38,954 nt of DNA from a bacterium (GCA_027490575.1 JAIXXV010000039.1:1-38954), one strand, 5' to 3'; positions 16,171 through 24,042 are shown, counted from the first letter of the stretch. The notes: a model not told the origin generated them from the sequence alone. Program-made: numbers and translations.

Positions 16171-16212
16171 GAATTAAGAATTAAGAATTAAGAATTAAGA
16201 ATTAGCAATTAG
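16171..16212 (+). repeat. Heptamer array, 6 units, in a 5' leader
   Basis: Four perfect GAATTAA units are followed by GAATTAG and CAATTAG, in uninterrupted phase. Unlike most arrays of this family it precedes a gene, between the -10 box and the ATG at 16225. Confidence 0.9.
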
Positions 16213-16224
16213 TAATAAAATTAA

Positions 16225-16680
16225 ATGACACTACAAGAATCAATAAAAGGAAGCCTTAAAGAATCAATGATGGCAAAGGACACTGTCAAAACAACTGTTA
16301 TACGTGGACTTATGTCTATGTTTACAAATGAGCTAGTAGCACTTGGCAGAACTCCGCAAGACGCACTTTCTGACGATGAAGTCCTGACTGTCATAAGGAG
16401 AGCTATAAAGCAGAGAAAAGACTCTATCGAGCAGTTTACAAGTGCAGGTAGACCAGAGCTCGCAGAGTCAGAGCAAGCTGAGCTATCTATACTTGAAAAC
16501 TATGCACCGAAGATGATGTCACAAGATGAGATAAAAGCACTAGCGGTAGCAAAAAAAGCTGAGCTGGGTATAGATAACAAGTCTAAATCAGGTATGATTA
16601 TGAGCGCATTGATGAAGGACCTGAAGGGTAAAGCAGATGGAGGTGACGTGAAGGCTGTGGTTGAAGGGTTGTTTGTTTAA
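16225..16680 (+). CDS. yqeY: GatB/YqeY domain protein
   Basis: The 151-residue protein is the stand-alone YqeY type: SLKESMMAKDTVKTTVIRGLMSM, the AIKQRKDSIEQFTSAGRPELAESEQAELSILENYAPKMMS helices and the C-terminal KADGGDVKAVVEGLF, related to the tail of GatB that contacts tRNA. Its role is not firmly known. It sits between divergent rmuC and a convergent operon, and ends at a strong bidirectional terminator. Confidence 0.93.
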   Translation: MTLQESIKGSLKESMMAKDTVKTTVIRGLMSMFTNELVALGRTPQDALSDDEVLTVIRRAIKQRKDSIEQFTSAGRPELAESEQAELSILENYAPKMMSQDEIKALAVAKKAELGIDNKSKSGMIMSALMKDLKGKADGGDVKAVVEGLFV

Positions 16681-16724
16681 TTATGAACATTTTCCAATCT
16701 GAGAGATGGTCGATTTTGTGTAGG

Positions 16725-16752
16725 AAAAAAGCGGCACCAGTGCCGCTTTTTG
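16725..16752. terminator. Bidirectional terminator
   Basis: AAAAAAGCGGCAC, a CA loop and GTGCCGCTTTTT make an almost perfect palindrome between the convergent yqeY-like gene and the secreted-protein operon. Confidence 0.93.
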
Positions 16753-16771
16753 TTTAACGCATTTACTATAT

Positions 16772-17836
16772 CTATAATCTAACCTGACAACTTCCACCAA
16801 CTATAACACTTGGAGAAGGACAATATGTACAACCTCCCGTAACAGTATTCCTTTGATAATTTGTAGGACATGGGTTACAAGTACCCGATGTCTGGAAATA
16901 GTGGTTAAGGTCAACACAGGCAGAAGGTAATACAAATCCAGGTGTACTAGCAGGGGCGATAGCCGGGTCAAGTATAGCTTTGGTGTTATCTTGCATCGTA
17001 GCATCGTTGCATATCTTTACTATCATATTTCTAGTTGACGATGTATCCATCAAGGTTATTGTTTGATCAGAATTTTCAGTACCAGTCCTATCATCACGTA
17101 TCAACACTGTAGCTGTGTTATAGTCTGTTGCTATATTGTTTGATAAACTGTCACCGTTTATCAAAGCACCGTCCGTGTTATCACTACTCCACCATATACC
17201 ATTTGCTGACTGAGAAAAACCTATAACTCTATGCCTTACTGCGGCACCAGCAGTATCTGTGATTGTTTGAAAAATACTACAAATATTTCCATTTCTACAA
17301 TAATCTGGCAGAGTAACACTCGTATAAATTGCCAAACTCTGATTAAATGGAGCAGGGTTGGTTGTGACAGATGCAGTACATTGACTTGTTTCAGTTTGAT
17401 TAGCCAATGCCATATAGGATCTTAATGCGTAATTTGCAACCTTAGTTAAACAATTAACACTTTGAGTAGGATTATTTACAAAATTAGTTAACGCTCCTAC
17501 TTGATTATAAACAGATGTCTCTCCTGATCCTAGTTCAGGTATACATATATCCTCAGCAGACAGTATTTTTCCATAAAAAACTGAGGTTCCAAAAGAAAAC
17601 AGTCCAGACGCAGCCGGACTAGAAGTTGAGCTGTTTACAATAAGAGCACCTACCTTTTCTTGGATAGAAGAACCTACGTTTATAGGTGCAGGTATATTTC
17701 CAGATGGAGCTGATCCTGTAGGACCTGTCCAAGCCATTGAGTTACCAAATGCGAATATTACTAAAGTAAATGTTGCTATGATTAGTATTTGAAATATGCT
17801 TTTTAAGTTTTTTTTCATTTTATTGTACTTAGACAT
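16772..17836 (-). CDS. Secreted surface protein with Cys-rich tail
   Basis: The 354-residue product has a signal peptide (about 7-35; ATG 17818 is an alternative start). After it comes a motif shared with the next gene upstream: W-T-G-P, Pro/Asn-rich, AP-I-NVG..QEK.G.LIVN. The central domain has IWWSSDNTDGALINGD and TVLIRDDRTGTEN, matching WWSEHNKKGSAVNGD and LLVRDDRASMTN of its neighbour, so the two are tandem paralogues. The last 50 residues have spaced Cys pairs (CNPCPTNYQRN, CTYCPSP) like an EGF/GCC2-type repeat. It is the last gene of a four-gene operon and is presumably exposed on the cell surface. Confidence 0.8.
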   Translation of the reverse strand: MSKYNKMKKNLKSIFQILIIATFTLVIFAFGNSMAWTGPTGSAPSGNIPAPINVGSSIQEKVGALIVNSSTSSPAASGLFSFGTSVFYGKILSAEDICIPELGSGETSVYNQVGALTNFVNNPTQSVNCLTKVANYALRSYMALANQTETSQCTASVTTNPAPFNQSLAIYTSVTLPDYCRNGNICSIFQTITDTAGAAVRHRVIGFSQSANGIWWSSDNTDGALINGDSLSNNIATDYNTATVLIRDDRTGTENSDQTITLMDTSSTRNMIVKICNDATMQDNTKAILDPAIAPASTPGFVLPSACVDLNHYFQTSGTCNPCPTNYQRNTVTGGCTYCPSPSVIVGGSCQVRL

Positions 17837-17874
17837 GTGGATATATTTGTAGCTATATTTTACATCATTAATAC

Positions 17875-18765
17875 TTATTCACCAATATCACTAGTCACTT
17901 CAGTGTTAAAGCAAAATGACACAGCCATCCCTCTATCTGTCCTGGTATCATAAGCTGATAGCCTTGTACTACCTATCTCGGTATAGTTTGTACGCGCATT
18001 TTCACCTATATTTGTCATTGAGGCTCTATCGTCTCTGACAAGCAACCATTGTACTGCTCCAGTTGAAAGAGTTCTCTGCATTGGCGGTATTACATTGCTT
18101 GTTGTAGTATCCCCGTTGACTGCACTACCTTTTTTATTATGCTCACTCCACCACTTCCTTCCACCATTTGTTTGTACAGCAGTTTCTTGTATGAATCTAG
18201 TGTATCTAGTTATATCCAGAACGTTTTTAGAATTATAAAGCTGGTATCTGATAACACAGCCCTCAGGTGTTGAACAAGACGGTGGTACATCTATACTACT
18301 GTAGCCTACTACTCTACTTGACTTAGGTGTACAAGCATCTGCAGTAGCCGAACAATCCGCATCTGGGTCACCCTTATACAACATAGAGTTGAATACAGGT
18401 GCAGAACACTGGAAAGAAGATTCTACAGGCGCTACCATGGAGCCTAGACAAATCTCATCACCATTTACATTTGTACATATATCGCCCTCGGCTACTATAC
18501 CTCCGTCAAATTCTGCATCTCCAAATACAGCCAATCCTATCTGCGACACAAGACCTGAGTTGACAATAAGTGGCCCGGTCTTTTCTTGATCTTCATCACC
18601 TACATTTAGAGGCGCAGCTGCATTGTCCTCAGGTGGGTTTTCAGGTGCTCCGGTCCACCCTACTTGAGCATAAGAATTTGCATATGCAAATATAAGCATT
18701 GTTACAATTGCAATAGAAAGCGTATGTACCGTGCTTAATATTTTTGATTTTTTAATGTTTTTCAT
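17875..18765 (-). CDS. Secreted surface protein, tandem paralogue
   Basis: The 296-residue product has a signal peptide (about 1-33) followed by the W-T-G-A...PP..N.AAPLNVG...QEKTGPLIVNSG motif shared with the downstream gene. It has eight or more Cys residues in the exported part, so disulfides are likely. The shared motifs RKWWSEHNKKGSAVNGD and WLLVRDDRASMTN show common ancestry, but this copy lacks the Cys-rich tail. It lies 29 nt after a small coiled-coil protein gene in the same operon. Function is unknown; adhesion or a surface coat is a guess. Confidence 0.8.
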   Translation of the reverse strand: MKNIKKSKILSTVHTLSIAIVTMLIFAYANSYAQVGWTGAPENPPEDNAAAPLNVGDEDQEKTGPLIVNSGLVSQIGLAVFGDAEFDGGIVAEGDICTNVNGDEICLGSMVAPVESSFQCSAPVFNSMLYKGDPDADCSATADACTPKSSRVVGYSSIDVPPSCSTPEGCVIRYQLYNSKNVLDITRYTRFIQETAVQTNGGRKWWSEHNKKGSAVNGDTTTSNVIPPMQRTLSTGAVQWLLVRDDRASMTNIGENARTNYTEIGSTRLSAYDTRTDRGMAVSFCFNTEVTSDIGE

Positions 18766-18794
18766 ATACTTCGAGTTTTGTTGGCTTAATATTG

Positions 18795-19046
18795 TTAATT
18801 TTGCTTTTGTAATGATCTTATACGGTCCAGTCGAGCCTGATGCTCTGTGTACTCCTCATCACTCAATGTTTGTTTTTGCTCAACCCTCTGCCTTACGTCC
18901 TCGAGTCTATTTTTCTGCTCCACTTTTTCAATCATTGCAGGGTCAACAGGTTCAGATTTTGGCAACCTGTTTATATATAAAAAATACGCTACTCCCACCA
19001 AGACTAAGACTAGTATTATTGAAAGTATAGCTAGTGCTTTTTTCAT
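18795..19046 (-). CDS. Small anchored coiled-coil protein
   Basis: The 83-residue product has one N-terminal transmembrane helix (4-24) and a charged Gln/Glu/Arg-rich helix (38-83) that should be a coiled coil. It starts 2 nt after the previous gene, implying tight co-translation. Unknown family; the layout mimics the neighbouring 115-residue protein. Confidence 0.7.
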   Translation of the reverse strand: MKKALAILSIILVLVLVGVAYFLYINRLPKSEPVDPAMIEKVEQKNRLEDVRQRVEQKQTLSDEEYTEHQARLDRIRSLQKQN

Positions 19047-19048
19047 AA

Positions 19049-19396
19049 TTATTCTCTTATACCCGTCTCATTCTCAAAGTTCTTTCTAATGTTATTTAGT
19101 ATCTCCTGCTTTTTCTGAGACTCTGTTTTTGTCAGGTTGACTCTCTCTAGCTCTGCTTGTTTTTTAATGTTTGCAATCTGCTCCTCTTTCATCTTGATTT
19201 GCATATCAATAGTCTTTTTCTCTTGTTCTTCTAAGACTTTTGATTGTCTAATACTCATGACTTGGTAAACGACAAAAACAGCAACAAGTACTATGACAGC
19301 AATAACAGAAAAGAAGATGATTTTTATTCTCTTTTTTCTTTTTAATGTTTCTCCAGTATCAAAATATTTATTTTCAGAATCTTGTATTTCAGGCAT
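19049..19396 (-). CDS. Anchored coiled-coil protein, first operon gene
   Basis: This 115-residue protein has a basic cytoplasmic segment (18-25), a transmembrane helix (26-46) and a Lys/Glu/Gln-rich coiled coil (55-110). It may pair with the next protein. TGGTATAAT, an extended -10 box, ends 7 nt before the ATG, so the whole operon appears to begin with a leaderless message. No known family. Confidence 0.7.
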   Translation of the reverse strand: MPEIQDSENKYFDTGETLKRKKRIKIIFFSVIAVIVLVAVFVVYQVMSIRQSKVLEEQEKKTIDMQIKMKEEQIANIKKQAELERVNLTKTESQKKQEILNNIRKNFENETGIRE

Positions 19397-19403
19397 TGGC
19401 TAA

Positions 19404-19412
19404 ATTATACCA
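19404..19412 (-). promoter_or_regulatory. Extended -10 promoter of surface-protein operon
   Basis: On the minus strand TGGTATAAT fits the extended -10 consensus TGNTATAAT and lies 7 nt before the start codon at 19396. Confidence 0.65.
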
Positions 19413-19460
19413 TGCAAAGTTAGTGGTTTGATGGAGAGATGTGCACAGGTGGTGGTGGGT

Positions 19461-19478
19461 TTAAAATCTGTGAGCCTA
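19461..19478. repeat. 18-bp copy of tRNA-Glu 3' flank
   Basis: TTAAAATCTGTGAGCCTA matches 17 of 18 bases at 21003-21020, where the sequence spans the 3' end of tRNA-Glu. It could be the far boundary of an inserted segment (att-like). Confidence 0.45.
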
Positions 19479-19562
19479 TAGCGTGATAGAACCTTTTGGT
19501 TCATTACCTAGTAAGGTTATTTTCAATAATTTTCATATGTTTAATCGACCTTTCTCGAGCGA

Positions 19563-20177
19563 TTAAAGTTTGTCAAAAATAAGTGAAATGTTGTAAGCTA
19601 TAAAAATACCAGAATTTTCTGTTTTATTAACCGAATCACCAAGATAACTACTGACAACTCCAATTATTTGAGTCTTATTATCTTTATTTGTTATAGTAAC
19701 AGGTCCTCCAGAAAACCCTCTATTATTGTGACCATCTAAATAAATAATTTCTTTATTTATTGAAGATACTATTGATTTTTTAATAAATGGAAATGGCTTC
19801 TTATTATTTAATTCACCAGAATCAGTGAACATACCATACGGGAAACCCAAGAAATAGGCATTTTGAGCAAGTAGGGTGTGATGCGTGCCAATATCTATTG
19901 GTAATACAGCCGTAATAAACTTATCACCAAAATCTAGCGCTATCAGATCTATTTTTTCATCATCACAAAAAATAGGTTTTACCTTAAGCCTTTTCCATCC
20001 ACCATCAGCAAATACCTCTATTTCATCATTCTCCGAAACACCCTCGAAAACATGTTTAGCTGATATTAAGAATTGTTTATCTTTTTTTTCGACCGTAAAA
20101 ACAGTACCTGTACTATTTCCATATTTAACAAATAATACTCTTATGATGATATTTGATTTTGGTAAATCCTGATTCAT
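19563..20177 (-). CDS. Trypsin-like serine protease domain protein
   Basis: The 204-residue protein has the chymotrypsin/HtrA-fold triad: H42 in ISAKHVFEG, D77 in KIDLIALDF and S156 in RGFSGGPV. There is no signal peptide, membrane helix or PDZ domain, so it would act in the cytoplasm, which is unusual for an HtrA relative. It lies with the transporter gene between an att-like repeat and tRNA-Glu. TACTAT on the minus strand is 7 nt before the ATG, giving a leaderless start. An 8-bp hairpin (TTTAATCG/CGATTAAA) overlaps its stop codon. Confidence 0.85.
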   Translation of the reverse strand: MNQDLPKSNIIIRVLFVKYGNSTGTVFTVEKKDKQFLISAKHVFEGVSENDEIEVFADGGWKRLKVKPIFCDDEKIDLIALDFGDKFITAVLPIDIGTHHTLLAQNAYFLGFPYGMFTDSGELNNKKPFPFIKKSIVSSINKEIIYLDGHNNRGFSGGPVTITNKDNKTQIIGVVSSYLGDSVNKTENSGIFIAYNISLIFDKL

Positions 20178-20184
20178 ACTTACT

Positions 20185-20190
20185 ATAGTA
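20185..20190 (-). promoter_or_regulatory. -10 box of protease gene
   Basis: TACTAT on the minus strand lies 7 nt upstream of the ATG at 20177; no -35 is evident. Confidence 0.45.
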
Positions 20191-20196
20191 CTAAAA

Positions 20197-20865
20197 CTAG
20201 TTTATTTTAAGCGGGTTAAAATCTGTATTTTTATCATAATAATCCTCTCCTTCAATTTTCTTTAATTTTGCAACTACAACATAGGTCATAGGTGTGAAAA
20301 TAATTTCAACAATAACTTTTAACAACCATCCTGATAATATCGAGGTAATAAGAAGATTATTTGGGATAACTGAATACAGGGCTATTGTATAAAAAAGTAT
20401 AGTATTAGCGCCCTCACCCACAATCGTAGACCCGATAGTTCTGGTCCACAAGTATTTGCCGTTTGTCCAGAGTTTCATTTTTGCTAAAACATAGTTGTTT
20501 AAAATTGCGCCAGCCCAAACCGCAATCCATCCACCTATAAGTATTCTCGGTACCGAGCCTAGCACCCTAGTGTAGGAATCATTTGCATCAAAACCTACAG
20601 CTGGTGGCAAAATAACAACTATAGAATATACAATACCTGCTATAACCGACGCCATCAGAGCTTGCCAAATAACTTTCTTTGCTTTTGTGTATCCATAGAC
20701 TTCAGTTAATATGTCTGAAAATATGTATGTTATTGGAAAATATAATACAGTAGCAGATACTGTAAAAAAACCGAGTTGAATAATTTTACCCGCAGTGACA
20801 TCAGATATTAATTGAAATGTTACATAAAGCGTCGTTAGTAATCCCAGGTACTTATATGTTTTCAT
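20197..20865 (-). CDS. yhhQ: YhhQ-type queuosine precursor transporter
   Basis: The product belongs to the VUT/YhhQ family (COG1738-like) that imports queuosine precursors. It has six or so hydrophobic helices and the family motif FSDILTEVYGYTKAKKVI near residue 47. ATG 20865 gives 222 residues and is preferred over the longer frame from 20883, because TATAAT (20872-20877, minus strand) is 6 nt before it. The queuosine substrate is a family inference; small-genome bacteria could salvage it from neighbours. Confidence 0.87.
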   Translation of the reverse strand: MKTYKYLGLLTTLYVTFQLISDVTAGKIIQLGFFTVSATVLYFPITYIFSDILTEVYGYTKAKKVIWQALMASVIAGIVYSIVVILPPAVGFDANDSYTRVLGSVPRILIGGWIAVWAGAILNNYVLAKMKLWTNGKYLWTRTIGSTIVGEGANTILFYTIALYSVIPNNLLITSILSGWLLKVIVEIIFTPMTYVVVAKLKKIEGEDYYDKNTDFNPLKIN

Positions 20866-20871
20866 GGTGTA

Positions 20872-20877
20872 ATTATA
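20872..20877 (-). promoter_or_regulatory. -10 box of yhhQ, leaderless start
   Basis: TATAAT on the minus strand is followed by 6 nt and ATG at 20865. Confidence 0.6.
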
Positions 20878-20934
20878 TAACAAGTAACCTTACTTATACC
20901 AGCTGTTAAATCTGTGCGTCGCAGGTACAAGCGC

Positions 20935-21010
20935 CTTTTACTCACTTTGTTTCGTAAAAGTCTGAGTACCTCGACATCACGATTTTATACTCACTTCGTT
21001 CGTTAAAATC
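20935..21010. repeat. Two related hairpins with ACTCACTT loop
   Basis: CTTTTAC/GTAAAAG (20935-20941/20954-20960) and GATTTTA/TAAAATC (20981-20987/21004-21010) enclose loops of the form ACTCACTTNGTTNCG. The second ends inside the repeat next to tRNA-Glu. Confidence 0.5.
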
Positions 21011-21012
21011 TG

Positions 21013-21084
21013 TGACCCTACGGAGAATCGAACTCCGATTACAGCCTTGAGAAGGCTATGTCCTAACCGTTAGACGATAGGGCC
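21013..21084 (-). tRNA. tRNA-Glu (anticodon CTC)
   Basis: The 72-nt gene folds into a full cloverleaf on the minus strand. It has acceptor GGCCCTA/TAGGGTC, anticodon stem TAGCC/GGCTG with loop TTCTCAA (anticodon CTC), T arm CGGAG/CTCCG with loop TTCGATT, and discriminator A. CCA is not encoded. It reads glutamate GAG codons. A broken second copy of its 5' half lies upstream. Confidence 0.93.
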
Positions 21085-21115
21085 AATATTTTGTTTTTCA
21101 ATCCACGCCCACCTT

Positions 21116-21176
21116 CCTTGAGAAGGCTATGTCCGCTACCTTATTCAGGGTTAGACGATAGGGCTAATATTTTGTT
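21116..21176 (-). pseudogene. Truncated tRNA-Glu duplicate
   Basis: This segment repeats the 5' half of tRNA-Glu, from the acceptor strand through the anticodon stem-loop plus the upstream AACAAAATATT. It carries about 10 extra bases in the D loop and lacks the T arm and 3' acceptor strand. It cannot make a functional tRNA. Confidence 0.8.
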
Positions 21177-21236
21177 CTCACCTACCAAGACGGGCAGTGA
21201 ACTCACACATTCTACATTTTTTTAAGAAAAGATAAA

Positions 21237-21264
21237 GACCTGTACCACTTTCGTGGCACAGGTC
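21237..21264 (-). terminator. Terminator of orphan gene 21291-21683
   Basis: A 12-bp stem (GACCTGTRCCAC type, one mismatch) with a 4-nt loop is followed on the minus strand by TTTATCTTTTC. Confidence 0.85.
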
Positions 21265-21290
21265 GGCAACACTCTAAACAAGCAGTATAG

Positions 21291-21683
21291 TCAAGACCCA
21301 GGCATCAATGCTTTAACATAGTCTCTCGTCGGTTGCAACTTATGCTGCATCAAGCTGATGAATTCATTTGGCAGATTGGCATTGTCCCCGGACTGGTGAG
21401 CTTCCACCAAGACAGTGATGAGGGTGTTAATATCACCGAGTTCATCTTCAAGCCAGACAGCTCCTCTAAGCAGAGAGATTACAGCTGAGACCACCATGTT
21501 CTTTTGGTCAAAACGAAGTCGTCTCCACAGACGGAGGGTTTCTTCTCCTGAAACGAAAGAAAGAGTTGTAACCTCCAAATCCCTTCGCTCAAGTTCTGAT
21601 ACCACTTCATCAACCTCAGACTCGTCGATAGGTCGAGAGTGTAGTTGAATTCCTGACGGCAAAGTAATACTAACTATTCTCAT
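21291..21683 (-). CDS. Orphan 130-residue protein, unknown
   Basis: This protein matches no family I know. It is soluble, without signal or membrane segments, acidic near residues 20-35, with probable helices at 20-35, 48-75 and 80-98 (VVSAVISLLRGAVWLEDELG). It is one of four orphan genes of almost identical length (128-132 residues) inserted between housekeeping operons, each with its own promoter and terminator. By eye it is richer in G+C than its neighbours. Its 5' leader shares a conserved folded element with that of gene 35711-36100. No clear Shine-Dalgarno site is close to the ATG, although AAGGTGAG lies about 28 nt upstream. Confidence 0.75.
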   Translation of the reverse strand: MRIVSITLPSGIQLHSRPIDESEVDEVVSELERRDLEVTTLSFVSGEETLRLWRRLRFDQKNMVVSAVISLLRGAVWLEDELGDINTLITVLVEAHQSGDNANLPNEFISLMQHKLQPTRDYVKALMPGS

Positions 21684-21703
21684 TTGATTTACACTTTGGT
21701 GAT

Positions 21704-21762
21704 ACGTTCAACTCACCTTGCTCCCTTTCAGAGCCGTTGAATGTTTATTGTTGAAAGAACGT
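21704..21762 (-). promoter_or_regulatory. Conserved 5' leader RNA element, copy 1
   Basis: On the minus strand the leader begins with ACGTTC (21757-21762), which pairs with GAACGT (21704-21709). Inside is the hairpin GCTC-TGAAAGG-GAGC (21720-21734). The sequence CACGTTCTTT..TAAACATTCAAC.GGCT.TGAAAGG.AGC is shared with copy 2 at 36121-36178. Confidence 0.55.
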
Positions 21763-21768
21763 GACATA

Positions 21769-21796
21769 TTTATATTACACATTTTCAAAAGTACAA
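21769..21796 (-). promoter_or_regulatory. Promoter of orphan gene 21291-21683
   Basis: On the minus strand: TTGTAC (21791-21796), a 16-nt spacer, TATAAA (21769-21774). The predicted start near 21762 coincides with the first base of the conserved leader. Confidence 0.55.
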
Positions 21797-21847
21797 TCTC
21801 TATTGTCCATCACCCTCAATTATTAATTCTTAATTTGCCCCCTGCCC

Positions 21848-21903
21848 CAAACTGCTCCCTGCTATCTGATATCTGTTAACTGCTAACTGCTATCTGTTAC
21901 CTA
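21848..21903 (-). repeat. Heptamer array after ftsI
   Basis: Eight units in phase on the minus strand run TAGGTAA, CAGATAG, CAGTTAG, CAGTTAA, CAGATAT, CAGATAG, CAGGGAG and CAGTTTG. The ftsI stop is bases 5-7 of the first. A G-rich stretch and AATTAAGAATTAATAATT follow. Confidence 0.88.
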
Positions 21904-23627
21904 TCCGGCGGAATCTGATAATAATTGATCAAATACTTTGTTGTATCTATGAAAGGCTGTGCAAGAGTCTCTGAAGAGTATCTAACACCTCTAGGGTTGA
22001 CTGTATAGAGGAAGACCAGGAACTTTGGATCTGAGGCTGGCAGGAACCCTACAAATGAGTGGAGGAATCTGTCCTCGGCATACTTTCCATTTTCAGCAAT
22101 TTGGGCAGTACCTGTTTTTCCACCTATTGAGTATCGTGGATTTTTGGCTTTACCATCAAAGAGTGAGTTGTCGACGTTGTAGACCATCATATCCCTCACT
22201 TGTCTTGCGGTGTCTTCTTTGATAACTCTCTTGCCCACCTTTGGCTCGACTGTCTTGCTTCCACCTATCATATAGTCATATCTTTTCACTACGTATGGTT
22301 TTACAAGCTCGCCTCCATTGGCTATAGATGCAAATGCTTTTGTCAGACCTATCGGCGTAAATGCAATACCTTGTCCAAAAGAAGCTGTGTAGTATTCGAT
22401 TTTTCTTGGACTGTTCAAGTTTGAGGCAAGACCAGCAACCTCATTAGGCAAATCAATATCTGTTTTTTGACCTATCTCAAAGCTTCTAAAATATTCGCCA
22501 AACTTCTCTATACCGACTTTGTCTACCACAAAAGCAAAACCTGTGTTTAGTGACTTAGCTAGAGCCTCTTGCAAAGTGATAACTCCTCTACCCTTTTTGT
22601 CGAAGTTATAAAATGTTCTGTTGTCAGAAGTAACAAATCCTTTGTCGTTGTATGTAGTCTTTGCATTTACCACACCTAAGTCTATACCGACTGCCATAGT
22701 CAGAGGCTTGATGATGGAACCCATTTCGTAAACACTTTCTACTAGATCATTTTTAAAGATTCCTAAGTCTCTTTCTTTGCCAAAATGATTCGGATCAAAA
22801 CTCGGATAAAGTGCCATTGCAACTATCTCCCCTGTTTTAGGATTCATGATAATACCACCTGTCTTTTGTGATGAATAAGTGTCAGATATACCTTTCAATG
22901 CGCTTTCCAAATATGCTTGAGTATGTGGTTCTATAGTAGTCACAATATCGGCTTCAAGACTTTTTCCTGTTGCCACGGTTTTAATATTTGAAAATAGTTC
23001 AGCAAAAAAGTTAGAGTATGCTTTATCGCTATCTCTCCTCAAAGAGTCTTCATAAAATCTTTCAAGTCCATATCTACCTGCAATATCATTTTCCTTGTAT
23101 GCCATAAAACCAAGCGTATGTGATGCAAGATTTCCACCAGGATAATATCTCCATTTGTCTTTGTACAAGCTAACACCTGGTATCTTTAATGCAGATATCG
23201 TCTCTCCGTAGTTTTCTTCTAGTTGTCTTTTGACCTCTTCGTAAGTGTCCCCAACCTTATTTGCTCTTTTTATATAATCTTCATAATCCAAATAACCTTC
23301 AGGTAAAACTTTTGAGATTGCCTGATAAGTAGATTCTACTGTTCCGTTTTTCTGAAGAGTACTAGGATTTATGACCAGTATGAAGCCCGTTCTAACGGTA
23401 GCTGCGGATATTATTCTGTTTTCCTTGTCAGAGAAGTATACAGTTCCCCTGTTGAAAGCATTTGCAGGTCTTTGATATTGTCTATCTGCCTTTTCAGAAA
23501 AATAATCAGAGTGGACAACCTGAACAGAATATATTTTAACAAAAAGAAAAAGCGAAAAAACCAATATACAACCTAGGATAAACCGAGCTCTGTTTCTGAT
23601 AGTGTTTTTGGGAGTATCTTTATTCAT
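21897..23627 (-). CDS. ftsI: Penicillin-binding protein FtsI (PBP3-like)
   Basis: This is the septal peptidoglycan transpeptidase. It has an N-terminal transmembrane helix (about 15-35), a pedestal domain, and a transpeptidase domain with S304-x-x-K307 (EMGSIIKPL), S359-L-N361 and K504-T-G. All catalytic motifs are intact. The 576-residue length is normal. It is the last gene of the dcw-like group mraZ-rsmH-ftsL-ftsI. The C-terminal codons run into the heptamer array, whose first unit provides the stop. Confidence 0.95.
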   Translation of the reverse strand: MNKDTPKNTIRNRARFILGCILVFSLFLFVKIYSVQVVHSDYFSEKADRQYQRPANAFNRGTVYFSDKENRIISAATVRTGFILVINPSTLQKNGTVESTYQAISKVLPEGYLDYEDYIKRANKVGDTYEEVKRQLEENYGETISALKIPGVSLYKDKWRYYPGGNLASHTLGFMAYKENDIAGRYGLERFYEDSLRRDSDKAYSNFFAELFSNIKTVATGKSLEADIVTTIEPHTQAYLESALKGISDTYSSQKTGGIIMNPKTGEIVAMALYPSFDPNHFGKERDLGIFKNDLVESVYEMGSIIKPLTMAVGIDLGVVNAKTTYNDKGFVTSDNRTFYNFDKKGRGVITLQEALAKSLNTGFAFVVDKVGIEKFGEYFRSFEIGQKTDIDLPNEVAGLASNLNSPRKIEYYTASFGQGIAFTPIGLTKAFASIANGGELVKPYVVKRYDYMIGGSKTVEPKVGKRVIKEDTARQVRDMMVYNVDNSLFDGKAKNPRYSIGGKTGTAQIAENGKYAEDRFLHSFVGFLPASDPKFLVFLYTVNPRGVRYSSETLAQPFIDTTKYLINYYQIPPDR

Positions 23628-23715
23628 TCTTACTAATAATCTTACAACAAATCACACAAAATTACCTTAAATTGTTCGGGTTAAAGCGCGCACTTCACGC
23701 TATCACCTCTTCAAA

Positions 23716-24042
23716 CTATCTTATCGCAACATTTCTATTTGCCACCTCTCTTGTCAGAAAAACAATATCAGTACTCTTCACCTGCTTAAATCCTAATGCA
23801 AAAGCTGAGTTTATGTTTATTGATTCAAAGCTATTTATATACGAAAACTCATTATCAGAAAGCTCTGAATTAAGGCTGGCTATTTCAGACTTTAGTTGAT
23901 TGCCCGCAACAGCATTCCCTACCATCTTATACATGAAAGAACAATAAATCATGAATGTCAGCACTATCGCAGACAAAAGAGTCCAAAACGCGATGATATT
24001 GGCTTGATTTGAATTTGCTATTTTAGCTACTGTGTTTTTCAT
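23716..24042 (-). CDS. ftsL: FtsL-like divisome protein
   Basis: The 108-residue bitopic protein has a transmembrane helix (about 18-40) and a short coiled coil (about 48-65), then a small tail. Its position between rsmH and ftsI is the position of ftsL in dcw clusters, which is the main reason for the call; sequence similarity is weak, as is usual for FtsL. It would bridge FtsI with other division proteins. The leader contains AACATTAAAAAAC next to the ATG, resembling the leader of the cupin gene. Confidence 0.65.
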   Translation of the reverse strand: MKNTVAKIANSNQANIIAFWTLLSAIVLTFMIYCSFMYKMVGNAVAGNQLKSEIASLNSELSDNEFSYINSFESININSAFALGFKQVKSTDIVFLTREVANRNVAIR

